From the NCBI GenBank assembly GCA_964555645.1, contig CAZKTA010000005.1:120212-184211 (forward strand): a stretch of 64,000 bases of DNA, read 5' to 3'. This DNA comes from DTLC01 sp964555645. Lineage in GTDB: Bacteria; Verrucomicrobiota; Verrucomicrobiia; Limisphaerales; DTLC01. How positions within the stretch are numbered: the stretch's first letter is position 1; each line of letters begins with the position of its first letter. The notes below the pieces were generated by a model. It was not told the origin of the DNA. It made no database searches and worked only from the letters and a program-made list of their open reading frames with translations. The position numbers and the translations under genes were made by a program. Shown one piece after another: positions 1-9,310 of this stretch.

Positions 1-7
1 CTGGGCC

Positions 8-1252
8 ATGAAAATTGTTTTGGCCTATTCAGGCGGCTTGGACACTTCGGTAATTCTGGCGTGGCTGAAAGAAAATTATGACGCCGAGATAATCGCTTTC
101 TGCGCCAACATTGGCCAAGAAGAAGAACTCGAGGGCCTTGAAGCAAAAGCCACACGCACCGGTGCATCCAAGGTGTACATCCAAGACCTGCAAGAAGAAT
201 TCGCCCGCGATTACATATTTCCGATGATCCAAGCAGGTGCAATCTACGAAGGCCAATATTACCTGGGCACGAGCATTGCGCGTCCGCTCATCGCCAAGGC
301 AATGGTCGAGATTGCAAAAAAAGAAAATGCAACCGCAATCGCTCACGGCGCAACAGGCAAGGGGAACGACCAGGTCAGATTCGAATTAACAGCTGCGGCA
401 CTTGCGCCTGAACTGGAAGTGATTGCGCCGTGGCGTGACCCGCGGTTTAGGAAGCAGTTCCCTGGCCGTGCGGAGATGATTGAATTTTGCAAGCGGCGTA
501 AAATACCCGTGCGCGCTACCGCCAAGAAGCCGTTCTCGACGGACCGGAACTTGTTGCACATCTCATACGAGGCTGGGATTTTGGAGGACCCATGGTTCGA
601 CGCCAGTGACCTGAAAAACAGGGGATACTTCAATGTGCTGTCTGTATTTCCCGAGGACGCCCCGGACAAGCCCGAACACGTTACGCTGGACTTCGAGCAA
701 GGCAATTGCGTAGCAGTGAACGGCAAGCGTATATCGCCGCTTGAAGTATTGAAGACGCTCAACACGCTAGGGGGTAAACACGGCGTGGGGCGCGTTGATA
801 TGGTCGAGAACCGTTACGTTGGCATGAAATCGCGCGGAGTTTATGAAACACCGGGCGGCGCAATCCTGCACTTTGCGCATCGGCAAATTGAGTCGCTAAC
901 CATGGACCGTGAGGTTATGCATCTGCGCGATTCTCTGATCCCGCGCTACGCAGAGCTTGTGTACTACGGTTATTGGTTTAGCCCCGAGCGGATCGCTTTG
1001 CAGGCGTTTATCGCCGAGACCCAAAAAAACGTAACTGGCACAGTCCGGGTCAAGCTTTACAAAGGGAACATAATTTGCGCGGGGCGCAAATCGCCTGTGA
1101 GCCTTTATGACCCTGCCATTGCAACAATGGAAGCCGGGCCAGCCCGCGCTTACAATCCCGATGATGCAACAGGGTTTATTCGCCTCAACGCACTGCGATT
1201 GAAGGTTGCTACCCGCGTGCAGCAGCGATTAAATGGGCCTGCGCGAAAATGA
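8..1252 (+). CDS. argG: Argininosuccinate synthase
   Basis: Cytoplasmic ligase of arginine biosynthesis that joins citrulline and aspartate using ATP to give argininosuccinate. The protein has 414 residues, the normal length for the family. The N-terminal PP-loop ATP pyrophosphatase signature AYSGGLDTS is at residues 6-14, followed by GTSIARPL and AIAHGATGKGNDQVRFE, which are characteristic of the citrulline/aspartate-binding region. The ATG at 8 is directly followed by the conserved MKIVLAYSGG start, so it is the natural start even though only seven bases of upstream sequence are visible. No other arginine genes are in the window. The gene converges on a broken metallo-beta-lactamase-fold gene; a short T-rich palindrome (AGGCTGCAGCCTTTTT, 1381-1396) between them is at best a weak terminator. 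Confidence 0.98.
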   Translation: MKIVLAYSGGLDTSVILAWLKENYDAEIIAFCANIGQEEELEGLEAKATRTGASKVYIQDLQEEFARDYIFPMIQAGAIYEGQYYLGTSIARPLIAKAMVEIAKKENATAIAHGATGKGNDQVRFELTAAALAPELEVIAPWRDPRFRKQFPGRAEMIEFCKRRKIPVRATAKKPFSTDRNLLHISYEAGILEDPWFDASDLKNRGYFNVLSVFPEDAPDKPEHVTLDFEQGNCVAVNGKRISPLEVLKTLNTLGGKHGVGRVDMVENRYVGMKSRGVYETPGGAILHFAHRQIESLTMDREVMHLRDSLIPRYAELVYYGYWFSPERIALQAFIAETQKNVTGTVRVKLYKGNIICAGRKSPVSLYDPAIATMEAGPARAYNPDDATGFIRLNALRLKVATRVQQRLNGPARK

Positions 1253-1536
1253 ACTCGAATTCTCGGCACACCGCAGGATTGTCACTCAGGACAGCCGTTA
1301 CACCAATGTGATGCAAGAAACGGTCAACTAAACTGCACGGCTCAAGGTTGCGTTGTGTTAATACCGGACTTGGCCTTTGCAGGCTGCAGCCTTTTTCCCA
1401 CAGGCGGACAGAATAACTTCATCCCCGCCTTGTGCACCGGGTCGCGCGGGAGATGCTATCTTTTTCACACAATGCACGTTGGTTATGTCAATGCAGCGCC
1501 GAATTTGAAAACAAAAGAATTATGTCGCCCGTCAAA

Positions 1537-2417
1537 TCAATGCCTGGCTATGTCACAGTACACAGTCTCGATCCAGAAATCGGCGTTTTGAGCACGGCCG
1601 CCGGCCTGTCTCCATTTCTCGGGGAGGCCAGTGCGCTTGATCTCGTCAAGCGTTTTGCCTTCGGCCTTGGCCTTTCTAACTGCCTCCACAGTCTCGACGA
1701 GCATTTGGTCGTAATTCTTCAAGTCTGCAACAGTAGCTACTGGGCCATGGCCAGGAACAATTTTTGTGTCTGCTGGGATCATGTCCAAAACCGCGCCGAT
1801 TGTGCCGATGTACCCTTCGACGCTCCCGCCGTTTGCAATGTCCACAAACGGGAAGCCAAAGTTGAAAAAATGATCTCCCACGTGCACAACTTTGGCACCC
1901 ACAAAATACACAACGCAATCGGCGTCAGTATGCCCCCGCCCGCAGTGTACCAGTCGAATCTCATCCCCGTTCAAATGAAGCGTCAGCGACCTGTCGAAAG
2001 TCACAATTGGGAAGGCTAAGGTGTTTGTACTCAAAGTCTGTGCAAGGCGTTTGCGCGTATTGGCGTGGCGATTACAGTGGCGCCTTTGGCTGCAAAGGCT
2101 GCATTTGCGCCGACATGGTCCCCGTGGAAATGTGTGTTGAAAATGAATCTGATTTGCGCGTTGGCAATCCGCCGTATGGGAGCACTGATTTTATCGGCCA
2201 ACTGGTCGTAGCCGGTATCAACTAGTAAAATTCCATCCGGCCCTGCGGATACCAAGATGTTTCCCACGACGCCGCCAACCGGAGTGAGCAGGTAAATGTT
2301 GGTGGTTATTTGCCGCGCCTCCAGTTCAACCTTCGATATGTCGGGCTGTGCCCAAATTACACTGCTCCCAAATACGACTGATACGCCGATAAAAAAAAGG
2401 GCTGCAGGACGTTTCAT
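1537..2417 (-). pseudogene. Frameshifted exported metallo-beta-lactamase-fold hydrolase
   Basis: Two minus-strand frames together make one periplasmic MBL-fold hydrolase. The upstream half (2417 down to 2031) starts at an ATG giving MKRPAALFFIGVSVVFGSS, a signal peptide, and carries the first metal motif NTHFHGDHVGAN. The downstream half (to 1537) carries the later ligands in GRGHTDADCVVYF, VVHVGDHFFN and PGHGPVA. The frames join near 2053-2057, where the strand reads CGCGC. Removing one GC there restores ...TPIRKRLAQTLSTN..., which fits the N-V-R-K-R-L segment usual in this family. The break is therefore a 2-base gain (or an equivalent indel) in a short GC dinucleotide run. It could be a real recent pseudogene, a programmed or phase-variable site, or an assembly error. 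The TTG at 2034 overlapping the TGA could in principle allow restart. Confidence 0.8.
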
Positions 2418-2568
2418 GCGTCGGAAGCGTGTGCAGGTGTTGCACGGCAACAACACTTAATTTGCATTGTCGGGGTACACCAGTCAGCCCGCGGATCCAG
2501 ACATGACCACAATTGCTACTGCGCCGGCCCAAGCTATTTGTTGTTGCGTTCCTCAGCCGGAGGCATAA

Positions 2569-4767
2569 ATGTATGCGTCAATGGACTCGCAACTAACGAG
2601 CGCAGGGCCGTGTCTTACATCGCCTTTGGACGCTTTCGAGTCGGACATTAGTCCCCGCAAGGTCTCACCACTGTACACGGCGGGTTTACTCGTTGTCGCC
2701 TTCGTGATGGTACTTTTACCAGCGTTGTATATAGGCATGATCGTACTTGTGGGATTTGGCGTGTTACATCACCTGACACATAATACGTGGCTTTTGAGTG
2801 GGGCAGGTGTGGGGTTTGCCAAGCTTGTTTTGTATCTTGGCCCAGCCGTGGTTGGCGGCATACTAGTATTTTTTATGCTTAAACCGTTGCTTGCGCGGCA
2901 GGCCGAACCTCCGAAGCCAGTGTCACTTGATCCGGCCTGTGAACCGCTCCTGTTCGCTTTTGTGCAGCGGATCTGCCAGCTTGTGCGCGCGCCGATGCCG
3001 AGTCGTATTGATGTTGATTGCCATGTGAACGCTTCTGCAAGCCTGAGAAGCGGTCTGCTGAGCCGTGATTTGGTGCTTACGGTTGGAATGCCGCTTGTTG
3101 GGGGACTGACGATGCAACAGTTTGCGGGTGTGCTTGCGCATGAGTTCGGCCATTTCGCTCAGGGCGCAGGCATGCGCCTGACTTACGTGATAAGACATGT
3201 CAATTATTGGTTTGCACGCGTGGTGTATGAACGGGACCGGTGGGATGTAACACTTGAGCATACCGCAAAAAACGTTGACTTGCGCATTGCTGTTGTGCTG
3301 CACGCAGCCCGTGGCTGCGTGTGGTTAACGCGCCGGATTCTGTGGCTGTTAATGCACGTTGGGCACGCAGTCAGTTGTTTTATGCTGCGTCAGATGGAGT
3401 ACGATGCCGATACATACGAAGCCAAGGTGGCAGGTAGCGATGCATTCGAGTCGACTGCACATCGCATTGAGCTTATAAACGTGGCTGCAACCCTTGCATT
3501 CAAGGATGTTCAGCAGACCTGGGCTAGGGGGCAGTTGCCTGAGAATCTGCCGGCACTTATAGCGCACAAAACGAGTACCTTACCAGCCCAATTAAAAGAT
3601 GAGATTGCTCGCGCCAACTGTTCAACCAAAACGCGGTGGTTTGATACACACCCGTGCCCAAACGACAGGATCCGCGCAGTGCGTGCGCTTGCCGAGCCGG
3701 GTGTGTTCAAGCTCGAGCGTCCAGCTTGTGAGCTGTTTGCGGATTTTGATTCGTTATGTCGAGCTGCCACCCGCAAACTATACACACATGAATGGCAGTT
3801 GGAGTTTACAGAGGCAAACCTAGTAGCCGCGGATGAGATGCTGCGTGAAAGCGCTACACGCGAGGAGGCTGATGCCGCGATTCGCAAATTTTATGGGGCG
3901 GTTGACTTTACGCTGACGCCGCTGTTTATATCCACAACGCTACCGCAGGCCGGCGACGTGTTCGCCCTGGCGTGTGAGTGGCAAACGGCGCGGCAGCGCA
4001 GCGAATCACTGCGCGCCGAGGCTGAAAAGGCATCTGCGGATTGTAAAGCCATTGAGCGGCAACTGTCCGATTTTTATTCTGCAAAGTACCTCACAGGCGC
4101 CGGTTTCAGGATTACGCCCAGGGAATTCGGTTTGTCAGAGCGTACACGTTCTGTATCCAAGCAGTGCCAAGCAGTCAGTGCCGCGATTTGCGCTGCAGAA
4201 GATAAACTGCGACATCGGATGGCTGAAGTGGATGAGTTTGTGGTTGCGCTGCGGCAACGTGTGACGCTTGCGTTGCAACTTGCGAAAAGCAGGCGTGCAG
4301 CACGGCAGGACAGTGCAATAAACGAGGAAACAGATTCGCTGATTCCTGTGCTGGTCGCCGTGGGGGCAATAATGCCCTTGGTCCGCGAGGTCGGAAAGCG
4401 ACAAGGCGCTTTTGTCCTGCTTGCGCAAAACCGCAATAGGCATACGAAACCTGATGTTGTGGACTCGGCAATGGAAAGGCTGGCAACTGAACTGCGCCAA
4501 TTGATCGCAAAAATACAGGCTGCCCTTGGTAATTTAAAGTATCCTTTCACGCATCCGCGCGGCTCGATAACAGTCGCAGAATATGCGCGGTACGAGAACC
4601 CTTGCGGGCATGAGTTCGAGCGCGTCTTTCGGGATGCCGACGCGCATGTTGAGCGATTATTCGCACTGCACTATCGGTTGGTGGGGAAAATACTCCTGGC
4701 CGCTGAACTCGCCGAGAACAACTTGCAGGTGTGTCAAGGCCACACGAGCCTCGCTAACGAAGGATAA
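2569..4767 (+). CDS. Large M48-family membrane metalloprotease
   Basis: Predicted zinc-dependent M48 (Ste24/HtpX-like) protease of 732 residues. Two strong hydrophobic stretches at about residues 36-66 and 78-107 should anchor it in the inner membrane. The zinc motif HEFGH is at residues 191-195 within VLAHEFGHFAQGAGM, and the third ligand is E277 in MEYDADTYEAK, with the usual aspartate four residues later. A further hydrophobic segment lies between the motifs (about 245-270). The C-terminal half, about 350-730, is rich in charged and alanine residues, likely helical or coiled, and is much longer than in classical HtpX. The start is well supported: GGAGG at 2559-2563 lies 5 bases before the ATG, the clearest Shine-Dalgarno in the window. 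The substrate is unknown; membrane protein quality control is the family-based guess. Confidence 0.88.
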   Translation: MYASMDSQLTSAGPCLTSPLDAFESDISPRKVSPLYTAGLLVVAFVMVLLPALYIGMIVLVGFGVLHHLTHNTWLLSGAGVGFAKLVLYLGPAVVGGILVFFMLKPLLARQAEPPKPVSLDPACEPLLFAFVQRICQLVRAPMPSRIDVDCHVNASASLRSGLLSRDLVLTVGMPLVGGLTMQQFAGVLAHEFGHFAQGAGMRLTYVIRHVNYWFARVVYERDRWDVTLEHTAKNVDLRIAVVLHAARGCVWLTRRILWLLMHVGHAVSCFMLRQMEYDADTYEAKVAGSDAFESTAHRIELINVAATLAFKDVQQTWARGQLPENLPALIAHKTSTLPAQLKDEIARANCSTKTRWFDTHPCPNDRIRAVRALAEPGVFKLERPACELFADFDSLCRAATRKLYTHEWQLEFTEANLVAADEMLRESATREEADAAIRKFYGAVDFTLTPLFISTTLPQAGDVFALACEWQTARQRSESLRAEAEKASADCKAIERQLSDFYSAKYLTGAGFRITPREFGLSERTRSVSKQCQAVSAAICAAEDKLRHRMAEVDEFVVALRQRVTLALQLAKSRRAARQDSAINEETDSLIPVLVAVGAIMPLVREVGKRQGAFVLLAQNRNRHTKPDVVDSAMERLATELRQLIAKIQAALGNLKYPFTHPRGSITVAEYARYENPCGHEFERVFRDADAHVERLFALHYRLVGKILLAAELAENNLQVCQGHTSLANEG

Positions 4768-4807
4768 GCCATCCACTAGAGTGTCCGTCCGGCTTTTCAC
4801 GAAAGCG

Positions 4808-5287
4808 CTAGCGTTTCCGTTTGAAAACCTCACTTGCGTCGGCAAGGTTGAGCTGTGAAAGGTCAATGCCGGCGTCTGGCTGACGTTGTTTAGCGATCTT
4901 CATCTGGCGAGCGATCCGCTCGCATGTCGAGACGGCAAAGTACTTCACCGCTCCTACACCAACCAGAGCCCTGAAGATTGTCACCAGCAGACAGTGTTCG
5001 TCCACGTTCGTCACCAGCACGCTGTAACGTTCGCCCTGTTGGTAAACCGAGTTAAAGTTTTTCTCGCGGACCAAATTTGCGATGGTCTGGGTTGCAGCGT
5101 ACGCGCCTGCTGCAAGAGCCGAGATTGTCGTCAGATCGAACTGTCGCTGGTTTCCCGACTTGGCGATTAGAAAGCCGGCCTTATCTATAACCATTGCGGT
5201 GGTGGCGTCCGTTTTCGCCAGCAACTCATGCAATGCATCCTGGAGCTGAGCGATGTCTTCTTCCAACAATTGTGGAAGCGTGCCCAT
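4808..5287 (-). CDS. Roadblock/LC7 domain protein (MglB-like)
   Basis: Small cytoplasmic protein of 159 residues. Residues about 8-125 form a Roadblock/LC7 fold, recognisable from ATTAMVIDKAGFLIAKSG, the helix that follows it, and the strand pair ERYSVLVTNVDEHCLLVTIF. Roadblock proteins such as MglB of Myxococcus bind MglA-type GTPases and act as GTPase-activating partners or dimeric scaffolds. The start lies one base after the stop of the MglA-like gene upstream, so the two are almost certainly co-transcribed and translationally coupled. The tail (about 126-159) is charged and has no recognised motif. The partner relationship is inferred from gene order and family knowledge. Confidence 0.88.
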   Translation of the reverse strand: MGTLPQLLEEDIAQLQDALHELLAKTDATTAMVIDKAGFLIAKSGNQRQFDLTTISALAAGAYAATQTIANLVREKNFNSVYQQGERYSVLVTNVDEHCLLVTIFRALVGVGAVKYFAVSTCERIARQMKIAKQRQPDAGIDLSQLNLADASEVFKRKR

Positions 5288-5288
5288 G

Positions 5289-5903
5289 TCATGCGTATTG
5301 GGGGACGTCGTGTATTACGAACTTGCTCAACAACAGTCGTGTGATCATGTTCAGGGTCTCGAACACACCTTCGCATCTGTTTGCAACGGCAGTAAACGAG
5401 GGTACCAGCACATCGCGGTTGTTGAGCAGGAATTCCATGTACTCGACCGGTGCGGCATTCGGCAAATCACGTTTGTTGTATTGCAGCACGTATGGGATGT
5501 CGTCGAGATTCAACTTCAAGCTTTTGAGGTTTTCTTCCAGGTTGACGAAGCTTTCGACGTTCTCGGCCATTTTTTCGTACTGTGAATCGGCCACGAACAC
5601 TATCCCGTCAACACCGCGCAACACAAGTTGGCGGGTTGTGTTGTAAATGACCTGTCCTGGCACGGTGTACAACTGGAACTTGACGCGGTAGCCTTTTATT
5701 GCAGGCGCTTCGATGGGTAGGAAATCAAAAAACAATGTGCGGTCCGAGCTCGTAGCCAATGAGACAAGTTTGCCTTTGTTACCTGCGCCGGTTTGCACAT
5801 GGTCATGCACCTGAACAAGGTTGGTTGTTTTACCGCCCAGCGCTGGGCCGTAGTAAACAATCTTGACCTGTAACTCACGAGTCGCTTGGTTGATTATCGC
5901 CAT
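5289..5903 (-). CDS. MglA-type small Ras-like GTPase
   Basis: Cytoplasmic GTP-binding switch of 204 residues in the bacterial MglA family, which controls polarity, motility and related processes in other bacteria. The P-loop GPALGGKTT is at residues 19-27 and the guanine-specificity motif NKRD at 143-146. The Walker-B region reads TVPGQ (80-84) with threonine where classical Ras proteins have aspartate, which is diagnostic of MglA. TSSDRTLFFDF at 51-61 contains an arginine placed like the intrinsic arginine finger described for MglA. It follows a 602-residue scaffold gene by 6 bases and precedes the roadblock gene by 1 base, forming a three-gene operon. The organism's motility is unknown, so a role in gliding, cell polarity or another process cannot be assigned here. 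Confidence 0.93.
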   Translation of the reverse strand: MAIINQATRELQVKIVYYGPALGGKTTNLVQVHDHVQTGAGNKGKLVSLATSSDRTLFFDFLPIEAPAIKGYRVKFQLYTVPGQVIYNTTRQLVLRGVDGIVFVADSQYEKMAENVESFVNLEENLKSLKLNLDDIPYVLQYNKRDLPNAAPVEYMEFLLNNRDVLVPSFTAVANRCEGVFETLNMITRLLLSKFVIHDVPQYA

Positions 5904-5909
5904 AGGTGT

Positions 5910-7718
5910 TTAATGGTCGGATTGACGCGGTTTACGGTCTAATTCTGCTGCCAGGCTAGCCAATTGCGCTGTGGGCAAAGGCACACCCGCGCGCCCGAAT
6001 GCAGCAAAGAATATTGCCCCAATTTTGAAAATTCGCCACGGCACGTTGCCCACTGTAAAGTTAAGATTATTAAGTTGGCCCATGCGCAGTTCTTTTGTAC
6101 ACTGGCTGACGCGGGCGAACATTTGCGGCAGAAACGCTGCCAGTGTATCTGCATTAAACTCAGGCGGCACCTTAGCAGCTACAAGCAGTCCGTCCGGCAG
6201 CGCAATCAGTGCACCCGCCACGCCATCGAGTGTAACTGCGCGTGCTACTATCTCGTTGGGTGGGGCAAACCGCCTCAGAAAGTCTGTTCCAGGTGTAGTG
6301 GTACCTTTCTTGAAAACTTGAGCAGCGTCTATCGGGACTTCTTTGTCATCGTGCCATACGTAGTAGTCTGTCTCGGGCAGTGGTTCTGGTTGCTTCGGTT
6401 CGACGGGTTGGCGCTCCTGTTCGGCAATGTCGGATGACCCTGCGACCGGAACGGGTTGTTCGAGCACGGCAACGTCGGGCTTGGGCGCAGAGCCAGGAGT
6501 GTAGAAAACATCGGGTATTCCGGCGTCGTAGTCAGCCTTCTTTTGTGATTGGTTTCGCGGATTGTGTGCCAGAAACAATGGCGCAACTATGCGCAAGGGC
6601 AACTCTAGCGCGATGTCGTCACACATGGAGACCGCGTCTTTGGGCTGGGGCGGCCGCAGCCATCCACGCAACTGTTTCCATGTGCAGATAATTCTGGCTT
6701 GTTTGAGTCCGGCTTCAACAAACTTGGTCGGCAAAGCCGCAAACGCACGGGACAGGTTCGAAATTGCAATCTCTTGTTTTACCAGTTCAGGCCAGCTTTC
6801 GCTAATCTGAGCCAGGGGCACCAGCAACACGTCTTCCTTGGGCGCAGTGGTGCTTGAAGGTTCAGCTCTGCGCACGGGTTTCGGTTGGGCCGCCTGTGGT
6901 GGCGGTGGCACCCCGTGCTGGGTGGTAACTGGCCTGGCTTGTTTTTGCTCGGGTGTAGCCGGAGGCGGAGTTTTTTGCACAACGGCGCGTCTGGGCGGCA
7001 ACGTTTGTGGCGTTGGAACACTCGGGTGCGGCGCAGTTTGCTTCGGAACGGCTTGCGGTTGTTGGGGTGCGCGTGCTTGTTGCACGAACCTTTGAGGTGC
7101 AGCAGGCTCTGCAGCAGGCTGCGCATGCAAAGCAGTTACGGTTGGTGTAGGTTGGCGAACACCCTGTGTGACAGGTTCCGGTGCAGAGATGAAGACACTT
7201 TTTCCATAGTCGTCAAATGGCCCGGCAATGTCCTCGGGCACTTCAATACGTTTTTGATTTTGTCGTCTGCGTAGAGCCGACGGGCTGATCCTTGACAAAA
7301 TCTCCGACAACGGCAACTGCACCAGCACATGGTCACGGTCGGTTGCAGTGCTGAAGACCCCGGGCGCAAGCGCACGTAGTTCGCCAAACGAAATTTTGAC
7401 GCTGCCATGGGCAAGCTGGGGCAGAATAGTCTGCATGGGAACTGAAACTGAAACGTCTTGGCCTTTAACGGCCACCCGGCTTTGGAGTTCTGGAGGAAGT
7501 TGGCCTACGATCGTCTGCAATGGCAACGCAAGGGCATAGCTTGAAACTTGGCTGTGTGCATTTGGTGTGGACTGGCCCAGTGGGGAAGTGAACCCTGAGC
7601 TATCCATGGGTGCCGGCGTTGTTTGCCGGCTGCTTTGCTCAGAATTAGTTTGTGATGATTTACCGAACCAGTGTTTAATCGCCCCGGTCAACCTACCTTT
7701 AAGCTTCAATGCGCTCAT
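5910..7718 (-). CDS. Scaffold-like protein: duplicated unnamed domain, Pro-rich linkers, C-terminal roadblock-like domain
   Basis: 602-residue soluble protein, first gene of the GTPase operon. Two segments appear to be copies of one domain of about 90 residues: 62-151 and 296-384. Each starts with a PL..I...(P)EL segment (LPLQTIVGQLPPELQ; VPLAQISESWPELV), continues with a strand reading VKISFGELR or ARIICTWKQLR, and ends in an ELPL/QLPL motif (LVQLPLSEILSRI; LELPLRIVAPLF). They are joined by a proline/glutamine-rich linker (about 178-292), and another low-complexity linker covers 385-450. Residues about 480-595 look like a Roadblock/LC7 domain: GVAGALIALPDGLLVAAK, a long helix, then the strand FKIGAIFFAAFG. 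It probably binds the MglA-like GTPase next to it. I do not recognise the repeated domain by name. The start is the ATG at 7718; the leader contains a 12-bp inverted repeat. Confidence 0.75.
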   Translation of the reverse strand: MSALKLKGRLTGAIKHWFGKSSQTNSEQSSRQTTPAPMDSSGFTSPLGQSTPNAHSQVSSYALALPLQTIVGQLPPELQSRVAVKGQDVSVSVPMQTILPQLAHGSVKISFGELRALAPGVFSTATDRDHVLVQLPLSEILSRISPSALRRRQNQKRIEVPEDIAGPFDDYGKSVFISAPEPVTQGVRQPTPTVTALHAQPAAEPAAPQRFVQQARAPQQPQAVPKQTAPHPSVPTPQTLPPRRAVVQKTPPPATPEQKQARPVTTQHGVPPPPQAAQPKPVRRAEPSSTTAPKEDVLLVPLAQISESWPELVKQEIAISNLSRAFAALPTKFVEAGLKQARIICTWKQLRGWLRPPQPKDAVSMCDDIALELPLRIVAPLFLAHNPRNQSQKKADYDAGIPDVFYTPGSAPKPDVAVLEQPVPVAGSSDIAEQERQPVEPKQPEPLPETDYYVWHDDKEVPIDAAQVFKKGTTTPGTDFLRRFAPPNEIVARAVTLDGVAGALIALPDGLLVAAKVPPEFNADTLAAFLPQMFARVSQCTKELRMGQLNNLNFTVGNVPWRIFKIGAIFFAAFGRAGVPLPTAQLASLAAELDRKPRQSDH

Positions 7719-8200
7719 TTGGGCATGTATGGTTTATTGTACTTGTCCCAAAAGGCATCATGGACTAACCCCCTGCGCAGCCTTGCACAACGCGCGCGAC
7801 AACGCTTTTTGGGACAAGCTGCTTCAATTTAATCCTCAAAAGGGCAAGAAACATGCCATTTGACGCGATTTCAACGTCTCTGGTTGCGATGTAGGCAGGC
7901 TGTTGCACGGCTGCAATCTTACCCTCCACGAGTTCCGCTCAGCTTGACCTATGCTACAGTGGGTCGAAATGTCCAATCGCTGGACTACTTGTCCACAACC
8001 AGTATTAGATGAGGCCCAGGTTCTGAAGTGCCCAGAATTGTTAGCTGCATCGAAACGAGCCATCTGCCAAACATTTCCTGGGCAAAATGGCGGTGTGCTT
8101 CAAACACGGAACGCTGCCTGCTTTACTGGGGCACTGTGGCTCGGCTGTGCGCATTAGCCGAAGAGCTTTCCCGGCCGGGTCAGCGCTGACAAAAGCCATT
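7719..8200. other. Divergent intergenic region of the GTPase and response-regulator groups
   Basis: 482 bases between two divergent operons. It holds a perfect 12-bp inverted repeat near the minus-strand operon (listed separately). TTGACC at about 7945 resembles a -35 box for the plus-strand operon but has no convincing -10 partner at the right distance. An in-frame extension of the response regulator upstream to 8087 exists but is not protein-like. No RNA gene was recognised. Confidence 0.4.
7742..7818. repeat. Perfect 12-bp inverted repeat upstream of GTPase operon
   Basis: CTTGTCCCAAAA at 7742-7753 and its exact complement TTTTGGGACAAG at 7807-7818, separated by 53 bases, in the 5' region of the minus-strand scaffold/MglA/roadblock operon, 24 bases from the start codon at 7718. 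It could be a pair of operator half-sites, or a long-loop stem in the leader RNA. The arms are seen directly; the function is inference. Confidence 0.5.
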
Positions 8201-9310
8201 ATGGAAGAGCGGCCAAAAATTCTGCTGCTTGACGACGACGCCGATCTGCTGGCCGTTTACAGGGAAATCTTGGCGCAGTTGCCAAGTCAACCCGAGATAT
8301 TTGTTGCTACCAACGGCCCGCGAGCAATGAAATTGCTCGAGTCGGAGTCGTTCCGCGTCTTTATTTGTGATCTTAAGATGCCTAAAATGGACGGCTTGCA
8401 GGTGCTGTCGGCCGTCCGCCGCAAGTACCCGCAGTTGCGGACGGTGGTGTTGACCTCGGTGGTTGATGAACAGTTTAGGTCGCGCGTATATGCGCTGGGC
8501 GTTGATCTATTCTGGCAAAAACCGAGCAGTGACGAGGAAGTCAAGATGTTTCTCGAATGCATCGAGTCATTACTCGAACGCGAAGACACGGGCGGATTTA
8601 GAGGGGTACAAAGCAAAAGCCTGGTTGACATCATCCAACTTGAATGTCTCTCGCAAACTTCGGCGGTATTGCGAATTACAAACGGGCCGTTGGTCGGGAA
8701 AATTTGGATTGTGAACGGCGAGGTGACAGACGCCGAAACCGAGCAACTGACCGGTGAAGATGCGTTCAGGAAAATACTTTCATGGAAAGAGGGTAACTTC
8801 GAGCTGCTTGCGCCCGATCCAACGCGGCCGCGCCGGATTACCAAGTCGTACAATGCCCTACTGCTTGAAACCGCGCAGGCAATAGACGAATCTGCCGAGG
8901 GTGGAGCAGAAGGGACAACCAAACAGGCGGCGCAAACTTTGATCGGGCTGATGAAGCAATTTGAGGGTATCGAGTTTGTGCTTGTAGCCAGGCAGGTTAA
9001 ACAGGCTGATAAAAAGCCTCAACCGGGTGGTAAGAAGGGCGAATCTGAAGAGGTTCACATTGAAGCGTGTGGTTTGGAAAATCCGCAGCCGCTGTCAAAC
9101 TGGGCAAGATCCACCCTTGAGCTGTTTGGTGCGCTGGCTGAAAAGTTGCAAACCGGTCCGCTAGAGCAAGTTGTTGCGCTCGGTCAGCAACGTAATGTTG
9201 CGGTTGCACCCCAAAACGGCGCAGCCTTTTGTGTCGGTTGGAACTGCAACATGACACCGGAGGACGTTTCCGAAACAACCAAAAAGGTCATTGCACAATG
9301 GGCATCCTGA
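8201..9310 (+). CDS. Response regulator: receiver plus DUF4388 domain
   Basis: Two-domain cytoplasmic regulator of 369 residues. The receiver domain (about 5-125) has the acidic pocket D11-D13, phosphoacceptor D57 in FICDLKMPKMDGL, T85 in VVLTS and K107 in FWQKP. Residues about 130-235 match a DUF4388 (PATAN-like) domain, seen in GFRGVQSKSLVDIIQLECL and GEVTDAETEQLTGEDAFRKIL...GNFEL. DUF4388 domains are common in myxobacterial and verrucomicrobial signalling proteins, often linked to GTPase or gliding systems. The remaining tail, about 240-369, may be another roadblock-like segment (EGIEFVLVA...VHIEACGLE) but this is uncertain. No DNA-binding domain is visible, so output is probably by protein interaction. 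The ATG at 8201 is chosen because MEERPKILLLDDD is a normal receiver start. The stop overlaps the next gene by 13 bases. Confidence 0.88.
   Translation: MEERPKILLLDDDADLLAVYREILAQLPSQPEIFVATNGPRAMKLLESESFRVFICDLKMPKMDGLQVLSAVRRKYPQLRTVVLTSVVDEQFRSRVYALGVDLFWQKPSSDEEVKMFLECIESLLEREDTGGFRGVQSKSLVDIIQLECLSQTSAVLRITNGPLVGKIWIVNGEVTDAETEQLTGEDAFRKILSWKEGNFELLAPDPTRPRRITKSYNALLLETAQAIDESAEGGAEGTTKQAAQTLIGLMKQFEGIEFVLVARQVKQADKKPQPGGKKGESEEVHIEACGLENPQPLSNWARSTLELFGALAEKLQTGPLEQVVALGQQRNVAVAPQNGAAFCVGWNCNMTPEDVSETTKKVIAQWAS

Noticed and set aside
1381..1396. AGGCTGCAGCCTTTTT as an argG terminator
   Set aside because: Only a 4-bp stem with a 4-base loop; too weak to list as a terminator.
1355..2019. 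Plus-strand open frames between argG and the MBL remnant
   Set aside because: They lie opposite the two halves of the MBL-fold gene, whose motifs are unmistakable, and have no protein-like features.
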